Shown piece after piece: positions 24,905 through 37,700 of a stretch of DNA of 60,000 nucleotides (its first letter is position 1; each line of letters begins with the position of its first letter). A model generated the notes under the pieces. It was not told where the DNA came from and made no database searches. It was given only the letters and a program-made list of their open reading frames with translations. The position numbers were made by a program, and so were the translations under genes. Source of the DNA: Membranipora membranacea (Eukaryota; Bryozoa; Gymnolaemata; Cheilostomatida; Membraniporidae); assembly GCA_914767715.1 (NCBI GenBank), contig OU612065.1, forward strand, positions 13,580,001-13,640,000, given 5' to 3'.

Positions 24905-26444
24905 TTTCAGATGCCCTTCAGAATCTCTGCTGTAATCTGATAAGTGGATCTGAAAAACTATCAGCTGTTAGAATATCAGAAGTGAAAAGTGATAGTGATG
25001 GAAGGAATATGTTTTGCTGCACTCATGGTGATATTTTGAGAAGTTAGGATTTGAAATTGACAGGGAATTTGAAGTGCGCCATCTGATTGGTTTAGCATTA
25101 TAGTCTTTTATGCCTAAGGTAGAAAAGGTGAGAATTACTGACCAATCACATAACAGTTTGTAAACTGTCCAATCAAAATGTGTGTTTGTGGACAAAACAT
25201 GGCAGCTCCCATAAGAATGTAAAATCCCCTGAGAAAACTGTGCATGTGAAAGAATATACTTCTATTCTTTAAAGAAAGCTTTAATTGTGGTTAACAATTA
25301 CTATTGACAGTTCAACAGTGTCCTGAGCTCCATTCAAAACCTGTCATGATGATACAGTTGGTAAGCAAGCGAAATGGACTGGACATTACTGTGCTGTGAT
25401 ATCCTGGGGATGGGTTATTATTATACTTATTTATTTATATATATATAATAATAATTTAATGTATTTGATTGACCCTCATTATATATTACCCTTGTCACAG
25501 CCTTGGATAGCTTCTAGACCTATTAATCATTCTTTTCATTCAGAGATATATAATACAAAATATGCATACTACAGGGCAAATCAATTCTCCCTCCCCTGTG
25601 TACACACACTTATAGTTATATATTTATTATATATATCCATACGACTATTTATACAAGTTTTTAAACTGCATATATGTATTGAAAAATGCTGGAGTTGCAG
25701 GTTGGGTTGAGGAAATGCATGCAAACATACAGCAATGGCCCTGTCTAGTCGATCGTTTGTTCCTATTAGTATTATGTAGTAGTGAGTGTTGACTCAAATT
25801 AAGTTGAAGCTGACCAATCCGATGAGTAACTCCTCACAATTACTATTGTGAGGAGCACCTCACTATTGTGAGGAGTTATTGTGAGGTTGAGCTGTCAATA
25901 TATGAGGTTAGACAGACCTCCTTGAGTCTGTTCAAAGCGTACTACCTTTTGATAAGACCAAGGAACACTTGACCCTCATTTGCATGCTTAAGTTGAGGGG
26001 ATGAAAGCTGGCACATGTGCGTTAGGACTGGAAAGGGGCAGGAATAGAAGGTGGCTATATTCTGAAGGCGATGGAAATGAATGTAGACTGGAACAATAAA
26101 TGGCAGGAATTTAGCTCGAATGGAACAAACATAGTCTCATGAAATAGGAAAATTCTGGAACATATGGGAAGAACCCGTGAATGAAAGTTTGATGCAGGTA
26201 GTGTGGATTGGACCGGCAGATTATGTTCTTGAAATAATTGTCACCCCCAGTAACCTACTGTTCAATGACGAGACTTCAGTGCTATTTGATGGTAATGTTG
26301 CCATGGTTGGAGTAACCTACGGTAATTCTGTAGAAACCTTTTAATATTGCCAATGTTTTTCAGTGTTTGAATGAATATTTATTTTAGCAATGAAATTTTA
26401 GTATGAAAGAAGTTTTTCACAGCCGACCATATAACATTACAAAC
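24905..26444. promoter_or_regulatory. Divergent intergenic region between shugoshin and RPP25
   Basis: The two start codons face away from each other across 1540 bp, so both promoters should be here. No TATA-type element can be assigned with confidence. A hairpin cluster at 25828-25877 repeats ATTGTGAGGAG: an 11-bp perfect stem with a 4-bp loop, plus a second right arm. Confidence 0.45.
25828..25877. repeat. Hairpin with duplicated right arm
   Basis: AACTCCTCACAAT (25828-25840) can pair with ATTGTGAGGAG at 25845-25855 or with ATTGTGAGGAGTT at 25865-25877. Two alternative stems therefore share one left arm. Confidence 0.65.
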
Positions 26445-29120
26445 ATGGACCAGTACCAGCTTGGAGAGACCCACACTCTGGAAGCAAATCTAGTTGCTGA
26501 TATTCAGTTGGCAGACAATGCTGTTCACATGAGAGTTCAAAGCCATAGTCGGATGCAGAATCTCTTAGGCTTTGCTTTGAACAAAGTAAAGGTAAGCCCT
26601 TTTCCTTCATTACTTTTAGGGACGCACAGCTAACTGTATAAAAAGAGGTATTCAGGCTTCAAGAACGTGAGATATTACTCAGTTGGGAAGCGCCTAGGCC
26701 ATGACGTCATATTGTGAACCGTTGCTTTACACACTTGGCAAAGAATTATTTTTCCAACTCAACATAACATTATTCAATATATTTTACAAATTATGATGGC
26801 GTTAGATGTCAAAGTAATCAAGTGTTATATTTTAGGGTGATGATATAGCCCAGGTTGTATGGTCCGGTGAGGGTCCAGCAATACAAAAAGTCATCAATTG
26901 TGCTGACATCATGAAGAAGAAAAACAAGGTAAATTCAGTTATTGTTTTCTAAAGATATTTCCTTTGTAAATGTGGAAATGCAGGCTTGCGTTTCAGCTAT
27001 CTCTATGTGAAGACAAACTTATGAAGTACTGGATTTTCGAATACAAGGCTAGAATTTACCTTTTTGTCAAACACAAATCTATCTTCTTCCTTTGTATTTC
27101 AGGGATTATACATGCTGTCAAGAAAAGGTTTCAAAAGGTTTGTTCCGTTTTTTTTTGCTGACTTGCCTTTAGAAATATAATATTATCTTTCTCATGATCT
27201 AGTAACAACGTATCGTATTTGTGGCCTTTACGTTGTCTATGTTTCTTGATGATTTATTTAGCTGCATGTGCAGTTTTATCCTCAGCCACTAGTGTCAGTT
27301 AAAAACCTACCTTGTTATAAATAACCTGTCTAAACAAAAGCTCTGTCATGTTGTGATGATCACAGTGTAGTTGTTAAACGTTCTCCAATAATATGTAATC
27401 TGATACAAATTATTTCAAAATAGAGAGTTGTCTTGACTTGTATGTAAAGGAGCCGACTCTGATCAGTAATAGTCTGTCGGGCACTGAGGTCAGGGAGGTC
27501 ATATTCAATACTTATACGTGTTATAAATGTATTAGCAAAATAAGCATCTTGATAAATCTTTAAAAATGTAAAATGGGTGATGGGGACCTGTGTGAAAGGC
27601 TATCAGAGAGCCATCCCAGAGCACTTTCACATGTGATGACATGTTACACACTTTACTTTCCATGATATGTTTTTATTGTCATTACAGAGTAGAGGAATAT
27701 TGGGATCCGATATACCAATCTGATCTTGACAGGTATGTTCCTCATTTTAATTCTCAAATAATAAGTTAGATTAACAGTGAAAGTTAACAATTTGAAATGA
27801 CTGATACCTATGTTATCTCCCTCTTATTTATCTTCTTACTTCACTTCTGTGCAAGTGTGTCATACAGACTTCAATGTTTTCATTATTTAGGTTAAAAGTC
27901 AACAGGGACACTGAAGCAGTAGCCGTTTTACTATCAAAACTACCTCTAGATGCTTATAAACATGAGTCAGGGTGAGTATCCTACTTAATTATTCAAAAAT
28001 TTAGAAAGCCTTTTGTTCAATTAGATCGACAGTATACCATCTAATCCCGTGAAGCCCAAACTCATCAGCTTCCTAGTATAAGTTGAGTGCGCCAGCGGTG
28101 ACAGAACAAAAACAGTACTATACATGAGGGATTTGAAATAAACAGCACCACTTTCATGAATGATATTTTTTTGGTTTCCCTTACACATTAAAAATCAAAC
28201 TTGTCTGAAAATTATGAGAGTTAACTTTATGAAATGTGAGCTGGTAATACCTAACAAGTATAGAAATCAGAATCATACAAAATTCTGTCTTACTTGACCA
28301 TAACACTGATTATCAATGGGTATAGAAGGTCTGTTGACTATAAGACTGATCCATTCATTCATAAATATAATAGCTATTGATTAGGCTATCTGCTAGTGCT
28401 TGTCACCTAACACTGCGGTGAGAACGCAGTTAGAGGTATTGAGGTAAGAATTTGTATACATAATTCAGACGGCACTGTTCTTCTCCCAGGATCCCTAGAG
28501 TATTGTGTCCGCAATACACTGATCGGGCGCCTTTTTCAGGTTAGGTCAGCTGGTTTTACACCATGATTCGAAAAACGTGTAGGTATTCTTTTTAAGTCAG
28601 TTTGAAATTATGAGCCATGCAATTCCTTGAACGTTTATTGATAAATGACGATTTCTGTAGGTACTTGGATGTAGGAGAAGTCCCTGCCTCTTTACAATCT
28701 CCTCAGCAAGATAGCCAAGAAAAGAAAGGAGCGAGAACTCGAACAAGGCAAAGACCTCCACAAAAACATAATAAGCCTGGCAGTGAAAATACCAGTACAC
28801 ATTCTCACCCAGGTAATAATCATAGGGCCACAGATAGCAGTCATCAGAACCATACGGAGGCCTCTCATAACCATCACCAAAATGGTCAGCACAGCACTCA
28901 AAGTGGTAGGCCAAAGAAGCCTAGGTCACAAAGAGGTGGCCGTAATAGGTTCACTAACAATAATAACAATCCAAACCAACTTAATGCAACAACCAAAGGC
29001 GAGCAGCACAAGGGTGCCGGTGATAGTACAGTCAATGGCTCTCACAATGGCGCTGATCATGGACACACTTCCAGGAATCAGTCACATATACAGCATAAAC
29101 CAAAAAATGTGGATTCATAG
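26445..29120 (+). CDS. RPP25: Alba-domain RNase P/MRP protein subunit, RPP25 family, 6 exons, 286 aa
   Basis: Exons: 26445-26591, 26836-26928, 27103-27137, 27688-27732, 27891-27971, 28661-29120. The phases chain to 287 codons with stop. The Alba domain is about residues 22-130: AVHMRVQSHSRMQNLLGFAL, then QVVWSGEGPAIQKVINCADI and GLYMLSRKGFKR, matching human RPP25/RPP25L (HMRVxxGSKIRNLLG, VVFSGSGRA, CAEIxKRR). Such proteins pair with RPP20 and bind the P3 stem of RNase P and MRP RNA in the nucleolus. The tail from about 150 is low-complexity, rich in Gln, His, Asn, Ser and Arg, longer than in mammals and probably disordered. An in-frame ATG at 26403 is possible, but the one at 26445 (MDQY) matches the vertebrate start MENY/MEHY. 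Vertebrates have two paralogues, so the symbol denotes the family. Confidence 0.88.
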
Positions 29121-29902
29121 CTTTACTTCATGAAGGTCATATCCACTTCAATCTCATCCCGCCAATTTTAGCTAATAACCAACCACTCCTCAGTACTATC
29201 ATTATAATGTGAAGGCTCGCTTTGCTCAAATGTCCATGGATTTTGCACTTAGATCAATACTTATAACCATATTAGATCTTTTTTTCATGTTTTCTCTCTC
29301 AGACATTTATATTATTCAAGAGATTACGGTGCTAGTCTGAATAGAGGATATACTTATCCACTGTTGATTATACTACAAGTACTTCTAAGTTTCAGAAGAA
29401 GGCTTGCTGCTGTGGCAGCTAAATTTGTTTATGTCATTACTCCGAGAATTGCCTACTTTTTCCAAAGTAAATAATAATACAGAATCAGATCATACTCAGT
29501 TTCTGTACTTCATCCTTCAAACAGTAGGGATTGTTAAGTCAAATTAGGAAAGTGCCTAGCAATCGCTTTTGTCGAGCATTGTTGACCAGTTGAAATGAGG
29601 GCAGCCAAATATTGCTGTTTCAATTACAGATCCTTATTTTCATGCAAGTATTCAAAGTTTATCAAGGGCACTTCATTTGCAACAAATTAAAGATAGTTAG
29701 CTTCAGGTAAATAGAAGATCATTAAAAATTAAATTTATTTTATTATCCTTATTTGGATACATTTTATAAGTATAACTTTATTATACATAATAAGGGGCTG
29801 TCCTGCTAATGGGCAGTGTCGATAATCAATAACAATCAAAATAATATGTAGCGTGTCAAACAGCTTCAGAAAATGACTAGAAAGAGAAGAAGGAAAAAAG
29901 GG
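29121..29902. other. Convergent intergenic region, RPP25 to gene at 29903
   Basis: It should hold the two 3' UTRs. It is AT-rich and no gene is seen. Confidence 0.4.
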
Positions 29903-31863
29903 TTATGGAGAGTCTGCAGAAGTTAAGTTGCTGTCTACCATCAGCTCAGTTGCATCGAATTCCCATCGGACAGAAAGAGTATAGGCTAATTCACCATGAC
30001 CTGTTGTATAAATAAATAATTTATTAATATAATGTAGACAATTCCTAACCTCTCTGTGCAATATTAAATGCGTGTCTGGTTTTAAGAAGTAGTGACATAT
30101 ACCTTGGTACGGGTAATTCTTCATGAGACTCAATTACACGCTAACTTTTAATTTAGTTTCCACATATTATTACAACATCAAAATTGAGGAAAACAAGTTT
30201 AAGTAAACATGTTTTATGAATAAACTATGGTACTATTTTTGCACTTACCTGGTGAATACTGACTATGCTGTTGAGCATCATATACTTTCAATGGCTGCTT
30301 ACTGGTACTCCGAATTGTTTCTGTTTGAAGAAATGACATAACATGAGAAAGTACTCGAATAGTACACTAGTGCTAAAAGCATCAGACTGGGTAATTGCTA
30401 CAGCACTGTCAACTTGACTCATAATTGCATTTGGGCTGTTCTTGGCAAACGTTATTTGGTTCGAGCTTCATGGACATTTTTATTTAAACAAAACGCAAAT
30501 CGCTTTCTTTAGGCTCGATTGCAGCGTTAGACTCTTATGGCTTTAATTGAACTTACCTGATTGGCTGCTTTAAATTTTTCCATATCAAACCCTTCAATAG
30601 TTCTGTTTTCCTTCAATAAAAAATAAAGCAAAGCTGATAAGTAAGAATTAGAATTATAATGTTCAAGGGAGTATGTGACCCTGCTATTTTTCTATTTTGG
30701 TGGGGTCAAAAGCGAGCAGAGCTGGTCTTTAGAGTGTATGCGGTCAGAGTTTCTATAAATGGGAGGATATCTGGGTTTTATCCAATGATGTTACAATACG
30801 TCAACTTTTAGGCACAAAAGTGCCTTACCTGCTCGAAAAAGTAACATGATATTACAGAACAGGAAAAATAATATATGCAAATGAAAAACAACTGATTTTA
30901 ATGCATTTTACAAATTTGAGCCCTTTTCACCTTTCCTATGAAAACAGTCCTAACAGCATATAAGATGTGATGTTATGAGGTAAAAAATAGGATTTGATAA
31001 GAAAACTGTAGTTTGTCAAAAAAGCTTTTGTGCATTTGATGTATTTACCTGGTGCACAGCCCACTCAGCAGGATCCCTATCTACAACCTGTCTAGGTGTA
31101 ACAAACTCTTCTTCTGCATCAAATTCTGTTTCTGTGTTACTTCGCTCATTGATAGATTCAGTCGATGTTAATTCGATACCCAACTGTCTGTCACTACTAG
31201 AGCGATACTGCTTCAGTATAAGAGCTTCGATCTCGTTCTGACTAAGCATACTCAGACTCTCACTTCCGTTCTCAGATACCATGCCGGGATCTGGGGTCAA
31301 GGTTTTATCTAACTCCCTCGTCATTGCTGTCAGCTCATCAACTGTCACATCCTTAGCATTTGTTTTAGGAGGCTCTTTGTATTTCGAGGTTAGATTTTGT
31401 TGTGTTGACGCTGCTGAAGCTTTGGGTCCAGTAGAGAGATCAGGAGATTCTGGACTATTTTTCAGTTGGGTATCTGCGGTGCCTATAAGATGATGAGATG
31501 ATGGTTAAACAGTGGACTATTGAGTATAAAAAGAGAAGCTTTGTTGTTTACTTACATGCGTATGTATCGTCTCTGGATTATTGTCCATGTACTCTATTTG
31601 CACCATCTAGAAAATTTGATGAATTGAAAGAAAAAAGAAGATTAAAACTCACATTCTCGTGTTAACCCTGCATTCTGCTGATTTTGTCCATTTTTACTGG
31701 ATTTGCTCTCGTTATGGCTCTGATCAGAGTCTGTGTTCTTTGGATGTTGTTTTTCCTCCAATGATGCCTTGTCCACACATTCCACAGGTGTTATATCTTT
31801 GTTCTGTTCTCTTGTATCTGGTATCCTAGAGGGGTGAGTGATTTTACTTTCCGATGACCCCAT
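29903..31863 (-). CDS. Unidentified protein with N-myristoylation signal, 5 exons, about 304 aa
   Basis: Exons in transcript order: 31863-31653, 31482-31049, 30610-30557, 30366-30249, 30000-29903. They sum to 915 nt. I do not recognise the family. The protein starts MGSSESK, a classic N-myristoylation signal (Gly2, Ser6, Lys7), so membrane anchoring is inferred. Residues 10-150 are polar and look disordered. More structured-looking blocks follow: EFVTPRQVVDRDPAEWAVHQ, then GFDMEKFKAANQ, then KQPLKVYDAQQHSQYSP, and the C-terminus ELAYTLSVRWEFDATELMVD. There is no transmembrane segment or known catalytic motif. The start of exon 4 is uncertain: the more obvious acceptor nearby (at 30330) leads to a stop after ten codons, while the acceptor used here keeps the frame open into the last exon. 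The gene is divergent to LMF1. Confidence 0.6.
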
Positions 31864-33337
31864 CTCTCTGGCGTCTGATGTGATCACCAGCCTGCTGACC
31901 ACTGCACCGGGACGATATTATTTGTTTCTCGCTACATTTGTTTGTAAATCACAATACGGCATCATAGCCAGACTTCACAGAGATTTCAAGTGAATCAATA
32001 ATCGCTTCATTAGTTTCATTGAATAACTTATAGAAAGAATGGTGTGAGATTATGGACATATTTCCTTTGAACAAATATTGATTTCACATCATATTGGGTA
32101 AGCGGTGCTTTATGTAAGAATTTTAAAGCCTTGATTTTAGAGAGAGTGTACCAATAATGTGACATTTACCTGAATGTTCAATTATTGATCAGTTTATATC
32201 AGTTTAGAGGTCCTAGGGTTCATCTCAAATTCCGGGACCATATGACACTGTGTTACCTGCCCAAAGATAATTGGTTTCAGCTGACCCGATTTGTTGTGTT
32301 TATAAACATAATCCATACACTGTTTTGTTTATGGTCATTTTGTTTTTTGGCATGCACATCATTTCTGAGCAAGTGCTTATCGAAATGTTATAAAATAATC
32401 CTTCCTCTGATTAAACCTAAAGGGAAACTGATTGATAGTTAGACACAATTACCAGGGAAGGCTATTATGTGGATGAAGGAGACAAAAGACTACTTGCTCC
32501 GAAAAAGATGAAAGACGATACAAAGATAATTTTAAGCGCTGTCCTGCAAACCATCAAGAACAGTCCTGGTATAGCTTTCCTATCCTAATAGCTTCCTCAT
32601 AGCTTCTATTGATAAGGTAACCAACCAGTTCTCAAATTAAATTGTAGCTGATGGGCAGTCGACTAAACCAAAGCTAAGAAAGTTTACCTTTACTTACACA
32701 TACAATGAATCTGAATATATTCTGTTGTATCAATGAGATCAACCTATTTTCCGCAACACCGTATAGTGTTAGTGATAGAATAAAATCAATCAATCAGTAA
32801 TTCTTGCACACCCAGCTCCCCACAACTTGCTATCAGCCACACTGCAAAGAAATTCATCCACAATCATGGAGCAAATTTAACACATATGCATAAATACTGA
32901 ATCAACAACATCTATAAAACCACAGAATATTTTTAAGACTCATGAGCTATCTATATTCGTAGAAACATTTCCACAACCCAACATACAAATAAAATTCGCT
33001 TCATCGTCGGGAAACTTTCCCATACATTTAAATTTAACCATTAAAATCAGCGAAATGTACTGGTTGATGACCCTGGTAATTGTATCCTTAACAGCAAAAT
33101 AACAACAATCTAAAATAATGTAGAATATGACAGTAAGATCATATTTTCTAAGTCGCCTGCTTGCATAGTCTTTTATTTTACTTATTGTAAATGAAAGTCA
33201 TGTACTCGACAGAATTTGTGCCATATGGATTCCTTTTCGAGGAAAGTCCTATCCAATGGCCTTTTCCGTTTGCTTTCTACAATAACTCCAATGAACTGCA
33301 TCTTAGCCTGGGCAGGCCCCAGCACCTCAGTCTATGG

Positions 33338-33396
33338 TAGCCTTAACTCAATGGCCCTGGGCCTTAAACAAAAATGGGGCCTTTGAGATAAGGCTA
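33338..33396. repeat. Inverted repeat with 19-bp arms
   Basis: The arms 33338-33356 and 33378-33396 are complementary at 17 of 19 positions. The spacer is 21 bp and includes further GGCC-rich complementarity. Confidence 0.6.
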
Positions 33397-33677
33397 TAGG
33401 GGCATCCTGAGCTAGATCATTCTTATCCAAAGGACGGCAATTTACTCTGTGCTGTTCCTCAGCTATTCTGACATCAATAAGAGTGTATTTTCAGAAGATG
33501 TGGCATATACAAGCATATAGCCCTCCCTGATACAAGCAGGTGCAAGTTAAATATTGGTATATTGACCCAAGTGTTGAGAGTTGTCTGTGAATGTTTAAAG
33601 TACTCTTTGGAAATTCCAAGCTAGTCCTAAATAACTTCCTTATTTAGTCATATTCAAGACCATTTGACGATAAAGCA

Positions 33678-33959
33678 CTAAGCTGTAAAAGTTCTGTTAT
33701 ATTTTTTGTGCCTCCAATTGTAAAAGAATTGAACAAGTAAGAAAGTGACAAGTCCCATTATTACTACTAAATGAACCCAGAAAGTGTAAGCAGGGAGGCT
33801 TCCATTCTCCCTGGTGCAAGGAGCTAAACACTGGATCAGAGCTAGTATTGAGTCAGAGAGCATTCCAATAGAAATGTTCAAAGCATTCACTCTGCCCAAT
33901 GAAATGACCCAGGTCAACTCCAAAAATGCAAAACCCACCCTGGCCTGGGAATCTAGCAT
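33678..33959 (-). other. Possible coding exon or relic, 93-codon ORF with two hydrophobic segments
   Basis: It begins at an ATG (33959) with an in-frame stop 30 bp upstream. Two hydrophobic stretches are seen: about residues 9-45, and 57-80 containing TFWVHLVVIMGLVTFLLVQF, followed by the basic segment RHKKYNR. Cys44 and Cys48 lie between them. I see no family similarity. It could be one exon of a small membrane protein, a transposon relic or chance. Confidence 0.2.
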
Positions 33960-34052
33960 TGGATGATTGACTGCCCTCTCTGGTTGTTATTTGCTGTTGA
34001 AAACAAAAACCCAGTTACTGAGAGGGCGGTCAAACATTGTCAGTCACCCAGG
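33943..34052. repeat. Imperfect foldback around TGACTGCCCTCTC
   Basis: TGACTGCCCTCTC at about 33968-33980 pairs with a 12/13 complement at about 34020-34033. Weaker complementarity, including CCTGGG, extends outward. Confidence 0.45.
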
Positions 34053-34749
34053 TTTTGGTTTTAGACCTGTGGAATTGAACCTCACAGGCCCATCTTGTCA
34101 TGGGGACCTTGGTAGGCCTGATTCTGTATGCTTCCTAAGTTCAGTATACATGCAAGCACGTATGCATTCATCAGCAGGGAGTCACTTTTGATTGTAGGCA
34201 AGAGGTTATTCCTTGGTGATATAATGCAATAGCTAGGTCACACCAATGAACTCCCCCGTCCATTGGTCACGCCAAGTAATTCTTAGACTGCCTACTCCTC
34301 ATGCATGGATAAAATGACATACCAACATTACAAAATTATTGAGAGTGAGGCTTAATATTTCATCCTGTATAGGGTACCTTATATGCTCAGATTATAGTAC
34401 TTTATGCGTTTTCCCACCAGGCAACCTTTTTGATATATATAACCTTCTAAAAAAAAGCATTAAGCGTTGGCCTAAGACCACCCCATGCCAAGTTGCAGAG
34501 GGAGGGCCGGGTTTATAAAGGATAAAAGATACAGTAACTATCAACAAAATGCTATATAGTGGAACATCCACTAATTCTGTAGAGTTAATTCTCCCATATG
34601 TGCAGTCTTACATGAGGAAATGCCCTCAAAATACGCGCAACCTTCATTTCTAGGACATCATTCCAATGGAAAACAACTGTAAAAAAGTCGTAGTTTGTGA
34701 TGGGTCAAAATAATATGTTGTATTATGCCATCTTTGTCACAGGGTCCGT

Positions 34750-37700
34750 ATGGAGGGCGGCGTGCCTTCTGGTGTCCGTAGACGTAAGGCTCCTGGTGTT
34801 GAGAATCACGGCAAAGGCTTGAGCGGTAAAGGAGATGTGTCTGCAAAATGTGTTGGAGACCAGGATGGCGATGCCGTTTCATCCAATCAGCCATGTACCT
34901 ACTGGTTGACAAGAATTATTTTGCTGAGATTCATAGCCTTCATATATGGTAGTGTTCCTGAAATTTTATTCATTTATGTGTGCAGTAATTTCACGTACAC
35001 CTTGAAACTCACGTCCATTTAGATCTGCCAGGAATTAAACATGAGACCTCTCGATTGAAAGACCCATTGCACCATGGCCCCTCCTTTTTCACATATGACC
35101 TTATAACCTGAAAATCATTTTTTTTACTGATTACCTGGATGGACAAACTTTGTTAAGAATTGAAATTATAAATCAGTATTTATATTGAAGCATTGTGTTG
35201 CAGGGGTAGCGTTTCTTGTGGCTTACTTTCAAAATAAAGCCTTACTCGGGAGCAAAGGGTTACTTCCAGCTGACAACTACTTGCGGAATATTGATACACA
35301 TGCAAAGGGAGATATCTGGCAGAAGCTCACTTATGCACCTTCCGTCTTCTGGTGGTTTGATTTTACCGGGTCAGTGTTCTCATGGTGATAATTCTCTATA
35401 ATTAACATTTAATTCAATATTTTTGCTTGTCATCTACCAAATAGCATGGCATCAGAAAGTTGACAAAACCTCCTTGATGCTTACTATCATAGGCCTACAT
35501 AATTTCTCCATCCATGCACCTTGAAACACAATCGATGAGCTTATATTGATGTTGGCAATTTCTTTTTCAGAGAAAATGTTGACTTGATTCTTGTTGTGAC
35601 AGCACTTGTTGGCGTTATGATATCATTGTTTGTTCTTTGGACCGGAGGAGCTAATATGATAATTATGGCTACGCTATGGGTATTATACCACTCTATCAAC
35701 AGCGTAGGCCAAAGATGGTGAGTTTGCTTTGCTCCGCAACAGTCAACTGTTATGTTGGCGTTGGTTGGGTGTTGGTATTACTGTTTTGTTATTTCGAAGA
35801 CATTTTATTTATTAGTTTTAATATAACCGAGGGGAAATCCGTATGTGAACCCTCATCTGTTAACTTGCCTAAAATGTTTAATGTGGTGAAAATCATAATG
35901 AAAATATTAATATATTAGCAGTAATGCTAAATTTGCAGTCAACCTTCTGACAAAATATGAACGGAATTTCAGTGGGGAGACAAGCTGAAACAAATTATGC
36001 ACCTCCTTCAAGGATGTAATATATATGCATCAAAGCTATATGTCTGTTGTGCAGGAGACATATGTGTGCAGATAGGCATATTATATCCTAATTCCTACAG
36101 CTGATGATGATTTTATTTATTTGACAGGTACTCATTTGGATGGGAGTCTCAGTTATTAGAGTCTGGATTTCTCGCTATATTTCTGTGTCCCCTCTTGACT
36201 TTGAGCTCCTTGCCGCAGCATACACAACCACCTACAGTAGTGATATGGGCATACAGGTGGCTCATACTCAGAATAATGATAGGGGCTGTGAGTAGGATAT
36301 GAAACTCATTGAAGCATATCTAAAAGAATTTAATGACAAATTGAGACTGTCAGCTCATTTTTTTTCGTTTATGTGACATAAACAGCATAATGATAATAAC
36401 TAAGACTTTGTCCGTTATTAAGAATAGCAGTTGGCATTTGTGAGGACAATGTTGTTTACTTTCCTAAACCCCTGAAAATATTTTCTCCTCTGTAGGGTAT
36501 GATTAAGATGAGAGGAGACCAATGTTGGAGGGACTTGACCTGTATGAACTATCATTACCAGACTCAACCTGTACCCAATCCTCTGAGCTACTATCTACAC
36601 CAAACTCCTGAGGCCTGGCATAAGGTAAACTTTCTCAGCTAGTAATCATCATACGCATTAATGTACATCCAAATACCTGTGTCTGGTCTTAGCCGGCTGT
36701 TATTTGTCATCACAGCTTAACATCTGAAAATCAAGATAAGTGATGTCAGCTCATTTGGTATCCCTCAAAATTTGTCTAGTATCAACAACATAATATTTGT
36801 TTTATTTTGTTAAAAACTCAAAGAGTATTCTCCCCATTTATGGTAGTTAGACGAATCTTAAAATGTATCAAATTATAAAATTCATCTCTCCACTATTCCC
36901 CGAGTTCGGTGGTCTGCTTGCATCTCAACAAAATTGCTTGAATGCATGTCAGTTTCCACCTGCACAAGGGCAATGTGGTTTTAAATTAATATTATGTAGT
37001 TTGTGTATGTGAGAAAGTAGTTTAATGTTGTCAGTGTTTTCCTTTAGATTGAGACTGCTGGAAATCATTTTGTGGAGTTGATCGCACCTTGGCTCATGAT
37101 ATTTCCTCACCGCGGATCTCAGATTATAGGTGGAGCTATTCAAGTTTTATTCCAGGTAAGCCGATTGTAATAATTAAACCAGCACCTCAGGTCAACACTT
37201 TGCTGTCAAAATACAGCAGAAATGGCTGTGGATCGCTCGGTTGGCTGTGTTGTGGTAGCTATTTATATGACATATACATATTATTTGAGATACACCTCAT
37301 TTAAAGGTGCTGTCAAGATTCAATATCTTGGAATGGCTGGGTTAATCATCTCATGAAAAGCCCCATATTGAAAGAATTATTAAGCAATATTTACATGCAG
37401 GTAAAAAATGAGGGATTACCATTTGCTTTGTTGTTAACATGTATTTATTTGAGATGACGCAAACTTTTTTGGGGGTTTCCTGCCATACTAATCAAGAGCT
37501 TCAAACCAGACTTGATAAGTTTTTGATGTTTTTGGCAGTATGTTGATTTAGATTTTCTGTCACGCCATGTAGTTTAATTGTCTTGTCAGAATAATGTACT
37601 TTTCTTTATATATATTTCACTGTGTGATTCACCTGATTGGCTGTTGTACTAATGAATTTGTATCTTTATGCCTTGACCTTTTTTCAGCTGATGTGCAGGT

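Larger units (their letters stand above)
31864..34749. other. Intergenic region between gene at 29903-31863 and LMF1
   Basis: The region between two divergent genes should contain both promoters. It also carries two inverted repeats (about 33338 and 33943) and one 93-codon minus-strand ORF with hydrophobic segments at 33678-33959, listed separately. Confidence 0.4.

Noticed and set aside
26403-26444. Upstream in-frame ATG for RPP25
   Set aside because: Would add 14 residues not seen in the family; the next ATG matches the vertebrate start. Kept as an alternative only.
28597-28914. Long minus-strand ORFs opposite the RPP25 last exon
   Set aside because: Shadow of the low-complexity coding exon on the other strand.
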